This document shows, piece after piece, positions 1 through 11,880 of a stretch of DNA of 64,000 nt. The translations under genes and the position numbers were made by a program. The notes under the pieces were generated by a model that worked only from the letters and a program-made list of their open reading frames with translations, was not told where the DNA came from and ran no database searches. The stretch spans positions 106,423 through 170,422 of the forward strand of contig PBMG01000007.1 in assembly GCA_002722565.1 (NCBI GenBank), given 5' to 3'. Every line of letters starts with the position of its first letter. Within the stretch, counting starts at the first letter, position 1. The DNA is from Acidimicrobiaceae bacterium (GTDB lineage: Bacteria > Actinomycetota > Acidimicrobiia > Acidimicrobiales > Poriferisodalaceae).

Positions 1-291
1 GCGAACTTTGTCTTTGCGGCGGCGTTTTTGACCTGGGCTGGGCGGATATCTGTAGCAGCTCTTATGTTCGCGGCGTTAGGTGGCTTCATCCTTCGTTTAG
101 CCTTCCTAACTGTCGCTGTTATTGCTTTTAGTAAAATTGGCGTTTTTGCACCTATTCCCCTGGCTATAACGATTATCGTTTCGCATCTCGGGTTGCTGGT
201 GTGGGAGACGCGCTATGTTTCCATATCGCTGGCTTACCCCGGATTGAGACCTAGCCAGATGAGACAAAGAAATCGCAAGGAGATCAAGTGA
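1..291 (+). CDS. AtpI-like ATP synthase accessory membrane protein, 5' end outside window
   Basis: The frame is open from the first base, so the gene starts upstream of the window; the TTG at 28 is probably internal. The visible 96 residues hold two or three hydrophobic segments and a basic C-terminal tail (ending RQRNRKEIK). Size, topology and position directly before atpB match the AtpI/subunit I proteins, which are thought to help c-ring assembly or Mg2+ supply; that role is from family knowledge only. Its stop codon overlaps the GTG start of atpB, so the two are translationally linked. The family call rests mostly on context because these proteins are poorly conserved. Confidence 0.6.
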   Translation, partial: ANFVFAAAFLTWAGRISVAALMFAALGGFILRLAFLTVAVIAFSKIGVFAPIPLAITIIVSHLGLLVWETRYVSISLAYPGLRPSQMRQRNRKEIK

Positions 292-1091
292 ATCAACTGC
301 TTGCCGCCGGCAATGGCGATAGTTCTGGTGGGCTGCACTTCCCGGCAATCGAGAGCCTTTTGGAGTGGCCTGGCTTTCTCTTCGAAGGCAACACATATTT
401 TGAACTGAACAAGGTGGGCGTGATCTACCTCTGGGCGATGGTTGCACCTCTGCTCATATTCATTTTGGCTAGTCGTAAGAGTGCGCTGGTCCCGCGAGGC
501 ATTCAGACGGTCGCTGAATCATCAGTTGACTTCGTGCGTGAAAACGTGGTCATGCAAACTATGGGTCCCGATGGCATGAAATTCATGCCGTTCCTTCTTT
601 CCCTCTTCTTCTTCATTTTCTTCGCAAATATCACTGAGGTAATCCCGTTTATTCAATTTCCTGCGAATTCACGGATGGCTGCGCCGGCGTTCTTAGCGAT
701 CCTTGTTTGGGTTGTCTTTAATGCTGTCGGAATTAAGAGTCAGGGTTTCTTTAGTTATTTCAAGAACACAGTTATTCCGCCTGGTGTCCCAGGCGCTCTG
801 CTACCTCTGGTCGCAGTTATCGAGTTTGTATCAACATTCTTGGTGCGTCCCTTCTCGCTAGCAGTTCGGCTTTTTGCGAACATGCTGGCCGGCCACCTTT
901 TGTTGGTTACGTTCGCAGTACTATGCGAGAATTTGTGGGCCAAGAACATTTTGGTTTCGATCATTTGGGCCCCATTTGTTGTGTTGATTGGTCTCACGGG
1001 CTTCGAGATTCTCGTTGCCTTCTTGCAGGCTTTCATCTTCACGATCTTGACTGCCGTGTACATCGGCGGCGCGTTACATCCAGAGCATTAA
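288..1091 (+). CDS. atpB: ATP synthase Fo subunit a
   Basis: Subunit a forms the two proton half-channels of the membrane Fo sector beside the c-ring. The 267-residue protein has several hydrophobic helices. Its conserved helix reads VRLFANMLAGH at about residues 193-203, in which Arg194 corresponds to the essential stator arginine (Arg210 in E. coli numbering). The GTG start at 288 overlaps the preceding stop by four bases, and the N-terminus is hydrophilic as usual. It is the first complete gene of an operon in the standard a-c-b-delta-alpha-gamma-beta-epsilon order. Length is normal for bacteria. Confidence 0.96.
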   Translation: MNQLLAAGNGDSSGGLHFPAIESLLEWPGFLFEGNTYFELNKVGVIYLWAMVAPLLIFILASRKSALVPRGIQTVAESSVDFVRENVVMQTMGPDGMKFMPFLLSLFFFIFFANITEVIPFIQFPANSRMAAPAFLAILVWVVFNAVGIKSQGFFSYFKNTVIPPGVPGALLPLVAVIEFVSTFLVRPFSLAVRLFANMLAGHLLLVTFAVLCENLWAKNILVSIIWAPFVVLIGLTGFEILVAFLQAFIFTILTAVYIGGALHPEH

Positions 1092-1101
1092 ATGCAAATA
1101 G

Positions 1102-1371
<270 letters not shown>

Positions 1372-1380
1372 GGAGAGACA

Positions 1381-1917
1381 ATGAACTCAATTGGACTCCT
1401 AGCGGCGGGCGACGCAGGAGGGGAGGCTTCGAACCCGATCCTTCCTGTTTGGAATGAAATTATTTGGGGAGGCATGGCCTTCGCGATTCTTTTCATTGTC
1501 ATGTCGAAGTTCGCCTACCCGGCGATAAAGAACGTGATGGAAGCTCGATCCGAAAAAATTCAAGGCGACCTTGATGCTGCAGATACAGCCCGGTCGGAGG
1601 CAGAAGGTCTTCGTGCTGAATATGACTCGAAGATTGCAGAAGCCCAGGCTGAAGCATCACGAATCCTCGAGGCTGCACGCGCCGAAGCTGAACAGGTCAG
1701 ACAAGATCGTCTGGCAGCGATAGAACCTGAAATTGAAGAGAAGCGCGCACAAGCCGACGCTGATATTGAGGCAGCGAAAGCAAGAGCATTGGCGGACCTT
1801 CGGGCGCAAGTTACATCGCTAGCAGTCGGAGCGGCAGAGCAAGTTGTTCGTTCCAGCTTGGATGAAGCTGCGTATTCAAGGTTAGTGGACGACTACATCG
1901 AGTCAGTTGGTAGCTGA
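1381..1917 (+). CDS. atpF: ATP synthase Fo subunit b
   Basis: Peripheral stalk subunit of 178 residues. One N-terminal transmembrane helix (about residues 27-47) is followed by a long charged, Ala/Glu-rich coiled coil (about 50-160) that dimerises and reaches F1. The ATG start lies 9 bases after atpE and is preceded by AAGGAGAG. Subunits b and delta are separate genes here, unlike the b-delta fusion of mycobacteria. A 100-base spacer with small hairpins separates it from atpH. Confidence 0.94.
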   Translation: MNSIGLLAAGDAGGEASNPILPVWNEIIWGGMAFAILFIVMSKFAYPAIKNVMEARSEKIQGDLDAADTARSEAEGLRAEYDSKIAEAQAEASRILEAARAEAEQVRQDRLAAIEPEIEEKRAQADADIEAAKARALADLRAQVTSLAVGAAEQVVRSSLDEAAYSRLVDDYIESVGS

Positions 1918-1933
1918 CTCACCTATAAGAAGT

Positions 1934-1985
1934 GGTCCTTCAAGCTCTGGTTGTTGGACCCCTAAAGAGGCAGCAATTTAGCTGC
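1934..1985 (+). other. Intercistronic hairpins between atpF and atpH
   Basis: The 100-base gap in an otherwise tightly packed operon holds two short inverted repeats: GGTCC (1934-1938) with GGACC (1956-1960), and GCAGC (1970-1974) with GCTGC (1981-1985). Neither has a T-tract, so they are more likely RNA processing or stability elements than terminators. The pairing is seen in the sequence; the role is a guess. Confidence 0.3.
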
Positions 1986-2017
1986 AGGAACTGTTTACGA
2001 GTAGAACGAGGAAAGCG

Positions 2018-2545
2018 ATGACCGAGAAAGTGGAGGAGTACGCTGCCGGTATAGCCAAACTGGCTGAAGCCGAAGGCGAACTCAACCGCGTCGCGGATGA
2101 GCTGTATCAGTTGGGTCGGACCGTCGAGTCTTCTGATCAGCTGCGTTCGACGCTCAGCGATAAGGCAATACCTGCGTCGCGTCGAATCGGAGTGCTAGAA
2201 GACCTGCTAGGGGTTAGTGCCTCGCCAATCACGGTCAATCTTGTGAGCATGTTGGTCGGCGCGGGTCGTGGAAACCATATCGGCTCTATCGCTGATGAAT
2301 TAGTTCGACAAGCAGCGGAATCCCGAGGGCAAGCAGTTGCCGAGGTTCGTTCAGCTGTGGCCCTTAATGAAGACCAACGTGAGCGTCTTAGGGGTGCCTT
2401 ATCTAAAGCAACTGGGTTGAACATTGATGTAGTCGTGGTTGTGGACCCAGAAATCCTCGGAGGAGTAGTGGCCCAAGTGGGGGACACAGTTTTCGATGGA
2501 TCAGTACGTACTCGTCTTGAAAAAATGAAGGAGCGTTTGTCATGA
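2018..2545 (+). CDS. atpH: ATP synthase F1 subunit delta
   Basis: Delta (OSCP) joins the peripheral stalk to the top of the alpha/beta hexamer. The 175-residue protein has the usual N-terminal helical domain starting near Tyr8-Ala-Gly. The C-terminal part carries the family pattern [22 protein letters not shown], shown here as [11 protein letters not shown] followed by the D-x-S-V-R-x-R-L end. The ATG start follows GAGGAAAGCG. The stop overlaps the atpA start (ATGA), so translation is coupled. Confidence 0.93.
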   Translation: MTEKVEEYAAGIAKLAEAEGELNRVADELYQLGRTVESSDQLRSTLSDKAIPASRRIGVLEDLLGVSASPITVNLVSMLVGAGRGNHIGSIADELVRQAAESRGQAVAEVRSAVALNEDQRERLRGALSKATGLNIDVVVVVDPEILGGVVAQVGDTVFDGSVRTRLEKMKERLS

Positions 2546-4083
2546 CTGACCTCAGCTTCGATGCTGCGGACATAACTGCAGCCATCCAGAAAAATCTTGA
2601 AGGGTTTGATCCCTCCGTTGAATCTGGAACTGTAGGTCGCATTCTTGAAGTAGGAGACGGCATTGCGCGTGTGTCCGGTCTACCTAATGCTTCAGTTAAT
2701 GAGATCTTGGAATTTGATAGTGGAGATGTCGGCCTCGCCTTGAACTTAGATGAAGATTCAATTGGTGCAGTTGTTCTCGGAAACGTGGAGAACATAGAAG
2801 AAGGCCAAAACGTTAAGTCAACGGGAAGAATCTTGTCGGTACCGGTTGGCGATGGCGTCTTGGGAAGAGTCGTTAACGCTTTAGGTGAGCCCATTGATGG
2901 AAAAGGTCCGTTAGTAGGAACTGAAGCACGCCGAATGGAAATTCAAGCTCCCGGAATCATGGGTCGCCAGCCAGTGCATGAACCACTTCAGACAGGTATC
3001 AAAGCCATTGACGCAATGACGCCCGTTGGGCGTGGCCAGCGTGAGTTGATTATTGGAGATAGGAAGACCGGCAAAACGTCAGTTGCTATCGACACCATCC
3101 TCAATCAAGCTGGCCTTGGCGTTAAGTGCATTTACGTTGCGGTTGGCCAGAAGGGCTCAACGGTTGCACAGGTGGTCAGCACTCTTGAAGAGCGAGGAGC
3201 GATGGACTACACCGTCGTTGTCTGCGCTCCGGCTGCGGACGCGGCTCCGTTCAAATATTTGGCTCCATACGCAGGATGCGCCATGGGTCAGCATTGGATG
3301 GAAAATGGCGAGCATGCTCTGATCGTTTACGACGACCTTTCCAAGCAAGCAGAAGCGTATAGACAGTTGTCATTGCTGCTTCGGCGACCACCAGGACGCG
3401 AAGCTTACCCAGGGGACGTGTTCTATCTTCACAGCCGACTGCTTGAGAGGGCCGCTAAGTTATCTGATGCTCAGGGAGCGGGCTCGTTGACTGCATTGCC
3501 AGTTATTGAGACTAAAGCCGGAGACGTGTCTGCATACATTCCCACGAATGTGATCTCGATTACTGATGGCCAGATATATCTCCAAGATGACCTTTTCAAG
3601 TCTGGTGTCCGACCGGCTGTTGATGTGGGCGTTTCGGTATCGCGTGTAGGCGGGGATGCTCAAACTAAGGCCATGAAGAGCGTTGCGGGAACGCTAAAAA
3701 TCGATTTGGCGCAGTTCCGAGACCTTGAAGCCTTTGCGACTTTCGGTTCCGAGTTGGATGCTGCGTCTGCAGCGCAATTGGGGAGAGGTTATCGACTCGT
3801 CGAGTTGTTGAAACAAGGACTTAACAGCCCCATGCCTGTAGAAGAGCAGGTCGTATCGATATACACGGGAACCAACGGGTACCTGGATGATTTGCCTGTC
3901 GAAGATGTTCAGCGTTTCGAATCTGAGTTCATTGAGAACATGAGAACTCGAAATTCGGGGTTGTTGGATGAAATTCGTAGCTCTGGGGTTTTGCCAGAAG
4001 ATCAGGTGAAAGCAGCAGTGGAGTCCTTTAAGGCGGCCTTCCAAGTGAGCGTTGAAGCCGATGCGAACGATTCAGAGGACTGA
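2542..4083 (+). CDS. atpA: ATP synthase F1 subunit alpha
   Basis: Non-catalytic nucleotide-binding subunit of the F1 hexamer, 513 residues, normal length. A beta-barrel N-domain is followed by the P-loop GDRKTGKTS at residues 172-180. The arginine-finger segment SVSRVGG appears in the last third, before the helical C-domain. The start overlaps the end of atpH and gives an acidic N-terminus. The acidic C-terminal end (about the last 10 residues) is common in actinobacteria. Confidence 0.97.
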   Translation: MTDLSFDAADITAAIQKNLEGFDPSVESGTVGRILEVGDGIARVSGLPNASVNEILEFDSGDVGLALNLDEDSIGAVVLGNVENIEEGQNVKSTGRILSVPVGDGVLGRVVNALGEPIDGKGPLVGTEARRMEIQAPGIMGRQPVHEPLQTGIKAIDAMTPVGRGQRELIIGDRKTGKTSVAIDTILNQAGLGVKCIYVAVGQKGSTVAQVVSTLEERGAMDYTVVVCAPAADAAPFKYLAPYAGCAMGQHWMENGEHALIVYDDLSKQAEAYRQLSLLLRRPPGREAYPGDVFYLHSRLLERAAKLSDAQGAGSLTALPVIETKAGDVSAYIPTNVISITDGQIYLQDDLFKSGVRPAVDVGVSVSRVGGDAQTKAMKSVAGTLKIDLAQFRDLEAFATFGSELDAASAAQLGRGYRLVELLKQGLNSPMPVEEQVVSIYTGTNGYLDDLPVEDVQRFESEFIENMRTRNSGLLDEIRSSGVLPEDQVKAAVESFKAAFQVSVEADANDSED

Positions 4084-4089
4084 TAAGTA

Positions 4090-6514
<2,425 letters not shown>

Positions 6515-6534
6515 TTGGTAGGTGAGCCAGACAT

Positions 6535-6918
6535 ATGCAGGTTGAACTTGTCTCACCCGAAGCGGTGCTGTTTTCGGGTGAATGCTCCCAAGTAGTAGCC
6601 CGTACAGTGGATGGCGATATAGCCTTCCTCGATAATCATGCGCCATTTATAGGAGCCCTTGATATCGGTCAAACTCAACTTTGGGCGAATGATGGTGTGG
6701 TTTCGTTGGCTATCAATGGCGGATTTGTTGAAGTAAGCGGTAACTCCGTGACGATTCTGAGCGACGGTGCGCTCGCATCTCAAGATATTGACCTAGAAGG
6801 TGCGCAATCAGACCTTCAAGCTGCAGAGCAGGCTCTGAGTGTGGATGCTGATGATGATGAGGCGGCAAACGCTAAGAAGTGGGCAGAAACTCGAATTCAG
6901 GTCTCCAGCGCTGGTTGA
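6535..6918 (+). CDS. atpC: ATP synthase F1 subunit epsilon
   Basis: Epsilon couples gamma to the c-ring and can inhibit hydrolysis. The 127-residue protein opens with the family pattern MQVELVSPEAVLFSGE, continues with the ten-stranded barrel (GDIAFLDNHAPFIGALDIG) and ends in a short helical domain. It is the last gene of the operon. It is followed by a convergent HisI-like gene after only 41 bases, with no clear terminator between them. Confidence 0.94.
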   Translation: MQVELVSPEAVLFSGECSQVVARTVDGDIAFLDNHAPFIGALDIGQTQLWANDGVVSLAINGGFVEVSGNSVTILSDGALASQDIDLEGAQSDLQAAEQALSVDADDDEAANAKKWAETRIQVSSAG

Positions 6919-6959
6919 CTATACGCGTTCTGTATCGATAGCCGAAGCTCGTTCTTTGA

Positions 6960-7391
6960 CTACTCCTCCACAAAAACTAGTTCGTTTTCGCTGGCGACAA
7001 TGCGGTAGTAGCAGCCGGACCGCGTAGACCCGTCTTCGCCCAGAGTGTGGCAGGCGCCCTGCCCGTCTTTCCGAACGCGGTACAAAAGTGAGTTTTGTTC
7101 ACAATTGACACTGACATCCACGAGCGACAGCGTGTCACCAGAAGTGGCACCTTTGTGCCAGATCTCTTCTCTTGAGGTTGAGTAAAGAACGGCACTCCTA
7201 AGTTCCAAGGTCATTCGCAATGCGGTTTCGTTCGCATAGCCGATGAATAAGACATCGCCAGAGTCAGCGTCTTGGAGAACTACGGGCACAACCTGATGGC
7301 CGCTTCGACCAATTGAGCCAATTTTGTCGAAATCAAGGCGTTGCGTCGTGCCTTCCTCTAAGTCATTGCTTTTTGACATAAGAGTGAGCAT
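6960..7391 (-). CDS. HisI-like phosphoribosyl-AMP cyclohydrolase with altered metal motif
   Basis: The fold is that of HisI, which opens the purine ring of phosphoribosyl-AMP in histidine synthesis. Family motifs seen are FIGYANETALRMTL, WHKGATSGD and ACHT. The three Cys that bind zinc in HisI are kept (in NCE, ACHT and SGCYYR). However, the usual Asp-Cys-Asp-x-Asp motif reads NCEQN, so all three acidic Mg ligands differ. There are also extra residues between ACHT and CYYR (LGEDGSTRSG). No other his gene is nearby. It may be a divergent HisI or a paralogue with another substrate. The start could be 7391 or the ATG at 7379; neither has a clear ribosome site. Confidence 0.7.
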   Translation of the reverse strand: MLTLMSKSNDLEEGTTQRLDFDKIGSIGRSGHQVVPVVLQDADSGDVLFIGYANETALRMTLELRSAVLYSTSREEIWHKGATSGDTLSLVDVSVNCEQNSLLYRVRKDGQGACHTLGEDGSTRSGCYYRIVASENELVFVEE

Positions 7392-7439
7392 AGAGGCGAA
7401 GATGAGGATGACCTGTTTCGTGGGATAGCGGCATTGCTA

Positions 7440-8435
7440 CTAGGTGAAGTCGACTGACGAAAATTCACTCAATTTTTCTATGTTGTGCGTAGCTTCGATC
7501 CTACGGACCGTGCCGCTTTTCGAACGCATCACCAATGAATCAGAAATAGCTCCTTCAGCGGTAAACCTAACGCCTCTTAGGAGCTCTCCGTCTGTGATGC
7601 CGGTAGCGGCAAAAAAGACATCGTCGGACTGCACGAGGTCATCGGTGTTGAGAACTCGATTCAAATCGTAGCCAGCATCCAGGGCTGCTTGGCGTTCGCT
7701 TCCGTTCCTAGGCCAGAGCTTTCCTTGCATTTCACCTCCGAGGCATTTAAGAGCTGCCGCTGAAATCACACCTTCGGGAGTTCCTCCGATCCCGAATAAG
7801 ACATCAGCGCCATCACTCGTGGCTGTCGCGATCGCACCCGCTACGTCGCCGTCAGGAATTAGCCGGATACGGGCACCGCTCTCTCGGACCTCGTTAATCA
7901 ACTCTGCATGCCGATCTCGGTCAAGTATCACTGCTGTCAGATCACGCACCCCACGTCCGGTGGCGGTAGCGATTGCGTCGAGGTTCTCGGTCGGGCTTTT
8001 CTCGATAGAAATTAGGCCTTTGGATTGTGGGCCTACCGCAATCTTCTCCATGTACACGCAAGGCCCGGGGTCAAACATCGTTCCTCGGGGGGCAACGGCG
8101 ATCACTGAAATAGCGTTGCCTCGCCCCAAAGAAGTGAGCGTGGTCCCGTCGATAGGGTCTACAGCAATATCAGTTTTAGCTCCGGTTCCGTCGCCGATGG
8201 CTTCTCCGTTGTAGAGCATTGGGGCTTCGTCTTTTTCGCCCTCTCCGATTACTACAAAGCCATCCATGGGCACTGAGCCGAGGATGATGCGCATAGCATC
8301 AACTGCAGCGCCGTCTGCGCCCTCTTTGTCACCTCGCCCCATCCATCTAGCCGCCGCAAGAGCGGCCGCTTCAGTTGTACGTACCAACTCAAGTGCGAGA
8401 TTTCGATCAGGAACCTCAGAAAGTGACTTAGCCAT
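7440..8435 (-). CDS. glpX: Class II fructose-1,6-bisphosphatase
   Basis: GlpX hydrolyses fructose 1,6-bisphosphate in gluconeogenesis. Seen in the sequence are the N-terminal pattern [17 protein letters not shown], the motif [11 protein letters not shown], the metal-site segment AVDPIDGTT and the C-terminal FAATGITDG. The frame extends to 8465, but the ATG at 8435 ([15 protein letters not shown]) is preferred because it matches where family proteins begin and has AGGG upstream. That gives 331 residues, the usual length. It is transcribed away from the J-domain gene and towards the HisI-like gene, with 48 bases between. Confidence 0.92.
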   Translation of the reverse strand: MAKSLSEVPDRNLALELVRTTEAAALAAARWMGRGDKEGADGAAVDAMRIILGSVPMDGFVVIGEGEKDEAPMLYNGEAIGDGTGAKTDIAVDPIDGTTLTSLGRGNAISVIAVAPRGTMFDPGPCVYMEKIAVGPQSKGLISIEKSPTENLDAIATATGRGVRDLTAVILDRDRHAELINEVRESGARIRLIPDGDVAGAIATATSDGADVLFGIGGTPEGVISAAALKCLGGEMQGKLWPRNGSERQAALDAGYDLNRVLNTDDLVQSDDVFFAATGITDGELLRGVRFTAEGAISDSLVMRSKSGTVRRIEATHNIEKLSEFSSVDFT

Positions 8436-8507
8436 AGAGACTGACCCTAGCCCGTTGAGCGGCATAAGTATGAGTCAGTCGCCAGTTCCGCTAGTAGCTT
8501 CCATAAT

Positions 8508-9230
8508 GTGATTTTGGCTGAGTTGAATGTCTGGCATTCACGACCCGCGGTTCCTACACGTCGCGTGGCCTTGGGTGAGGACCAATTAGGGTTCGATCCT
8601 TCGCCGGGCCCTGGTGGGTTGCTTCTCGCAGCTGTGTTCGCAGCTCATACTCAACAATTCGGTGATGATGAAAATAATGATTTAGATGACCTGTTAAACC
8701 TCGTTGAACTCGGTGCTCGAATCCCGCAACCTCGGCTTCGGCATCGATTACAAGAGGACCGTGTAGGTCTTACTCGGTCAACCCATCGGCTCGTCGAATT
8801 TCCCGATGGTCTGATAAGCCTTGATCTAGCTCCTAGCGATCGCCCGGAACCGCACGTGCTTGCAGCTCTTTATCGAATAAGCCAACAACAGAGACAAATG
8901 CGAAGAAGCTTGCTGACGCTTTTACGTTCTGCACGAGGATGGCGGGGCCAAGATCACGACGATTTGCTTCGCTACCTTTCAGGACAGTCACCGGTAAATA
9001 AGTGGGGTGGCGACGTAGGAAACGACCGTGTCGCGTGGGCGCTTGAAGTGCTGGGACTGGCTGGTACGTCGATGGAAGACATTCCTGAACAGCGGCAGAT
9101 TCGTCGAACATTTCGTCGTTTACTGCGTAACGCCCACCCTGATCATGGTGGTGTCGCTGAGGATGCTGGGCAACGAATTGAGATGTTAACTGCAGCGCGC
9201 AATATTCTTCTTGATAAGAGGAGCGCTTAA
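8508..9230 (+). CDS. J-domain protein
   Basis: A 240-residue protein whose last 70 residues form a J domain: IRRTFRRLLRNAHPDHGG contains the HPD triplet needed to stimulate DnaK ATPase. The first 170 residues are unrecognised, soluble and Arg-rich, without the Gly/Phe region or zinc fingers of DnaJ. It is therefore a J-protein with a C-terminal J domain, probably a specialised DnaK partner (inference). GTG start at 8508 has no clear ribosome site. It ends 5 bases before lhgO, so the two may be co-transcribed. Confidence 0.7.
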   Translation: MILAELNVWHSRPAVPTRRVALGEDQLGFDPSPGPGGLLLAAVFAAHTQQFGDDENNDLDDLLNLVELGARIPQPRLRHRLQEDRVGLTRSTHRLVEFPDGLISLDLAPSDRPEPHVLAALYRISQQQRQMRRSLLTLLRSARGWRGQDHDDLLRYLSGQSPVNKWGGDVGNDRVAWALEVLGLAGTSMEDIPEQRQIRRTFRRLLRNAHPDHGGVAEDAGQRIEMLTAARNILLDKRSA

Positions 9231-9235
9231 CCCTT

Positions 9236-10441
9236 ATGACTTCTGAGCACATCGATTTAGTAGTCGTCGGGGCCGGCATTATCGGCCTTGCCACAGCTCA
9301 TCAATATCTTTCCCAGTGCCCAGAAAAATCGGTCGTCGTGCTGGAGAGAGAATCTGACTTAGCGTTGCACCAAACTGGTCGGAACTCTGGGGTTCTTCAT
9401 TCGGGAATTTACTATGCACCTGGCTCGATGAAAGCTGAGCTTGCGGTTGCCGGCCGAAGTGCGATGGTGAAGTTCTGCGAGGCACGAGGAATTGATCATG
9501 AGATCTGTGGGAAGGTGATCGTAGCTACACGAAATGACGAAATAGAGCGGCTTCGTGCTCTACGAGAACGAGCAGACCATAACGGTCTAGATGCTGAACT
9601 AATCAGTAGTGAAAGGCTGAAAGAAATCGAACCCCACTGTGTGGGTATTGAAGCACTGCATGTTCCTTCCACAGGAATCGTCTCATATACAGAGGTATGC
9701 AAAGCCTTAATCGTGGAGATAGAAAATAGGGGTGGCGCTGTTAGGTATGGGTCCCAAGTTGTAACGATTGAAGAATCTAGCGAAGGCGCCCGGGTGTCTA
9801 CCTCAAAGGGTGAGCTGCTTGCCGATCTCGTTGTTAACTGTGCTGGCCTTCGTAGCGACCAAGTGGCGAAGATGGTTGGTGCGGCCGAAGGACACCGGAT
9901 AGTTCCTTTTCGAGGTGAATACTTTGAATTGGTTCCGGAGCGCCGTGATTTAGTTCGAGGTCTGATTTATCCAGTGCCTGACCCAAGTTTTCCTTTCCTG
10001 GGTGTGCACCTGACCCGAATGATTGATGGCTCGGTGCATGCCGGTCCTAATGCTGTCTTGGCGATGGCTCGCGAGGGTTATAGATGGCGAGATGTCGAGT
10101 TCAGCCAAGTCTTGGAGCACCTGGGCAATCGAGGCTTATGGAAATTAGCCGGTAAATATTGGCGCACCGGAGCTGGTGAAATATGGAGGTCAGTTAGCAA
10201 AGCTGCTTTTGTGAAAGCCTTGCAACGCTTGGTGCCGGGTATCGCTGCTAAGGATTTGGAAGTTAGTCCAGCTGGAGTTCGGGCCCAAGCTATGGACGCA
10301 GGGGGAGAGTTACTTGATGATTTCTCTCTTACCGAAGCCCCTAATACTTTGCATGTTCTTAATGCCCCTAGTCCTGCTGCTACAGCAAGTCTTGAAATAG
10401 CAGCCCAGATTGTTCGAATGATCGAGACTCGTAACTCTTGA
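9236..10441 (+). CDS. lhgO: L-2-hydroxyglutarate oxidase
   Basis: FAD-dependent oxidoreductase of the DAO fold, 401 residues. The N-terminal dinucleotide site is VVVGAGIIGLATAHQYL. The family signature HQTGRNSGVLHSGIYYAPGS and the segments FRGEYFELVP and VHAGPNAVLA are typical of LhgO, which oxidises L-2-hydroxyglutarate to 2-oxoglutarate and feeds electrons to the membrane. The C-terminal motif SPAGVRAQAMD also fits. The ATG at 9236 lies 5 bases after the J-domain gene. It converges on the enoyl-CoA hydratase gene with a one-base gap. Confidence 0.9.
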   Translation: MTSEHIDLVVVGAGIIGLATAHQYLSQCPEKSVVVLERESDLALHQTGRNSGVLHSGIYYAPGSMKAELAVAGRSAMVKFCEARGIDHEICGKVIVATRNDEIERLRALRERADHNGLDAELISSERLKEIEPHCVGIEALHVPSTGIVSYTEVCKALIVEIENRGGAVRYGSQVVTIEESSEGARVSTSKGELLADLVVNCAGLRSDQVAKMVGAAEGHRIVPFRGEYFELVPERRDLVRGLIYPVPDPSFPFLGVHLTRMIDGSVHAGPNAVLAMAREGYRWRDVEFSQVLEHLGNRGLWKLAGKYWRTGAGEIWRSVSKAAFVKALQRLVPGIAAKDLEVSPAGVRAQAMDAGGELLDDFSLTEAPNTLHVLNAPSPAATASLEIAAQIVRMIETRNS

Positions 10442-10442
10442 G

Positions 10443-11240
10443 CTATGAGCGGTTCTGAGTTCGTCCTCGGCTTTGTATTTCAGCGCGCCGTTGGGCAACT
10501 TTTTCTGGTTTGAAGTTAGTTCTGTCTAACCAATCGGCTCCCATTGAAGCTTCTATCTCCCACCCTTCAGCGACTGTGGTGTCCCCAGTTCGCTCGTAAG
10601 TGTTGAGCATTTGCTGGACGCCTTGTTGGTCATTGGAACATATCTCTGACGCTAATGATTGAACTGTTTCCAGAAGGAGTTCATGTGCAACCACTCTGTT
10701 GACTAATCCCCAAGCAGCGGCGGTTTGTGCGTCGATGTAGTTCCCTGTCAAACTCATTTCCCGAGCCCGGCGGACTCCGATTGCTTGAGGAAGAAGGACG
10801 CTAAGTCCCCAGCCCGGCATGACGCCGACGCGTGCGTGTGTATCTGCGAAGGCTGCTCGGTCCGACGCGATAAGAAAATCACAGGCAAGAGCAAGTTCGA
10901 GACCGCCGGTCACTGCCACCCCATTAATCGCCCCGATGAGCGGTTTTGAATACTTTGGGAAAGGTCCTTTGGCTTTTAAGGATCTATCCGGGTTGATATT
11001 GCCTCCAGAACCACCCAGCTCCTTCAGGTCGAGGCCAGCACAAAATGCTGGGTCTGTTCCCGTGAGAATTAAGACATCTACTTCTGGGTCTTCGTCTAAT
11101 GAACTTAGAGCTTCAGGTAGCGCTGCGAGAAGGTCGCTACTTAAGGCATTTCGCGCTTCGGGCCTATTGAGAGTTACTGTGCCTACTCTGTCGCTGACAG
11201 ATGTAAGAACTATTTCGTTCGTGAACTGGGTAGCAGCCAT
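10443..11240 (-). CDS. Enoyl-CoA hydratase/isomerase family protein
   Basis: Crotonase-fold protein. It contains the family segments RPEARNALSSDLL, the oxyanion-hole region PAFCAGLDLKELGG and the second oxyanion segment ALACDFLIASDRAAFADTHA, then GVMPGWGLSVLLP. Such enzymes hydrate 2-enoyl-CoA in fatty acid breakdown, but exact substrate cannot be read off. The frame begins at 11270; the ATG at 11240 (MAATQFTNEIVL) is preferred because it gives the usual 265 residues and has AGAAGAGA upstream. It is divergent from the small hydrolase gene. Confidence 0.85.
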   Translation of the reverse strand: MAATQFTNEIVLTSVSDRVGTVTLNRPEARNALSSDLLAALPEALSSLDEDPEVDVLILTGTDPAFCAGLDLKELGGSGGNINPDRSLKAKGPFPKYSKPLIGAINGVAVTGGLELALACDFLIASDRAAFADTHARVGVMPGWGLSVLLPQAIGVRRAREMSLTGNYIDAQTAAAWGLVNRVVAHELLLETVQSLASEICSNDQQGVQQMLNTYERTGDTTVAEGWEIEASMGADWLDRTNFKPEKVAQRRAEIQSRGRTQNRS

Positions 11241-11296
11241 GTGGATGTCTCTTCTGATGAGGATTGACATCTATTCTGCCCGGATAAGGAGTTCCT

Positions 11297-11869
11297 ATGC
11301 CGGCGATTGAAGGATTGGTTTTGTTCCCGGGAGCTGGTGGCGTTAAAGAGCACGCCACTCTTGTCGCGTTGGAGCAGTCTTTGTCGCCGTTACCTGTGAT
11401 CAGGCGTGAGTTCTCATACCGTCGTGAAGGGAAACGTGTGCCTCCCCGAGCCCCCAAGCTAGTTGCAGAGCTCATGCAGGAGCAGCAGCTGATAGCAGAT
11501 GAAGTGGGATGTCGGCCGGATCGACTGGTATATGGAGGTAGGTCCATGGGAGGACGGGTATGTTCGATGGCGGTAGCAGCGGGGATGCCTGCGGCCGGGC
11601 TAGTTCTACTTAGCTATCCGCTCCACCCTCCTAACAAACCGGACAAGTTGCGTGTCGAACATTTTGCCGATATTAGAGTCCCATGCTTATTCGTTTCTGG
11701 AAACAATGATCCCTTCGGCACCCAGGACGAGTTCAACCAACACCTAAAGCAAATAAATGGGAGTGTTGAGGTTAAACACCTAGAAGGTGGGGGTCATGAC
11801 CCAAAGAGTCGAGCTCACGTAGCCGCAATCCTTGAGACCGTAAATAAGTGGATCACTTCGATGTCGTAG
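11297..11869 (+). CDS. Small alpha/beta hydrolase (KANL3/Tex30-like)
   Basis: A compact 190-residue alpha/beta hydrolase. It starts straight into the first strand (LVLFPGAGG) and has the nucleophile elbow YGGRSMGGR with Ser83, an acid candidate in SGNNDPFGTQ and a His in EGGGHDPK. Short size and the G-R-S-M-G-G elbow resemble the KANL3/Tex30 and dienelactone-hydrolase-like group. Substrate is unknown. It is flanked by an opposite-strand MFS gene whose end is 11 bases away. Confidence 0.75.
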   Translation: MPAIEGLVLFPGAGGVKEHATLVALEQSLSPLPVIRREFSYRREGKRVPPRAPKLVAELMQEQQLIADEVGCRPDRLVYGGRSMGGRVCSMAVAAGMPAAGLVLLSYPLHPPNKPDKLRVEHFADIRVPCLFVSGNNDPFGTQDEFNQHLKQINGSVEVKHLEGGGHDPKSRAHVAAILETVNKWITSMS

Positions 11870-11880
11870 CTTCTCGGAGC

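Noticed and set aside
2403-2894. Minus-strand open frame of 163 codons across atpH-atpA
   Set aside because: It lies opposite two certain ATP synthase genes, has a Pro/Ser-rich composition with no motif, and is typical of a shadow frame.
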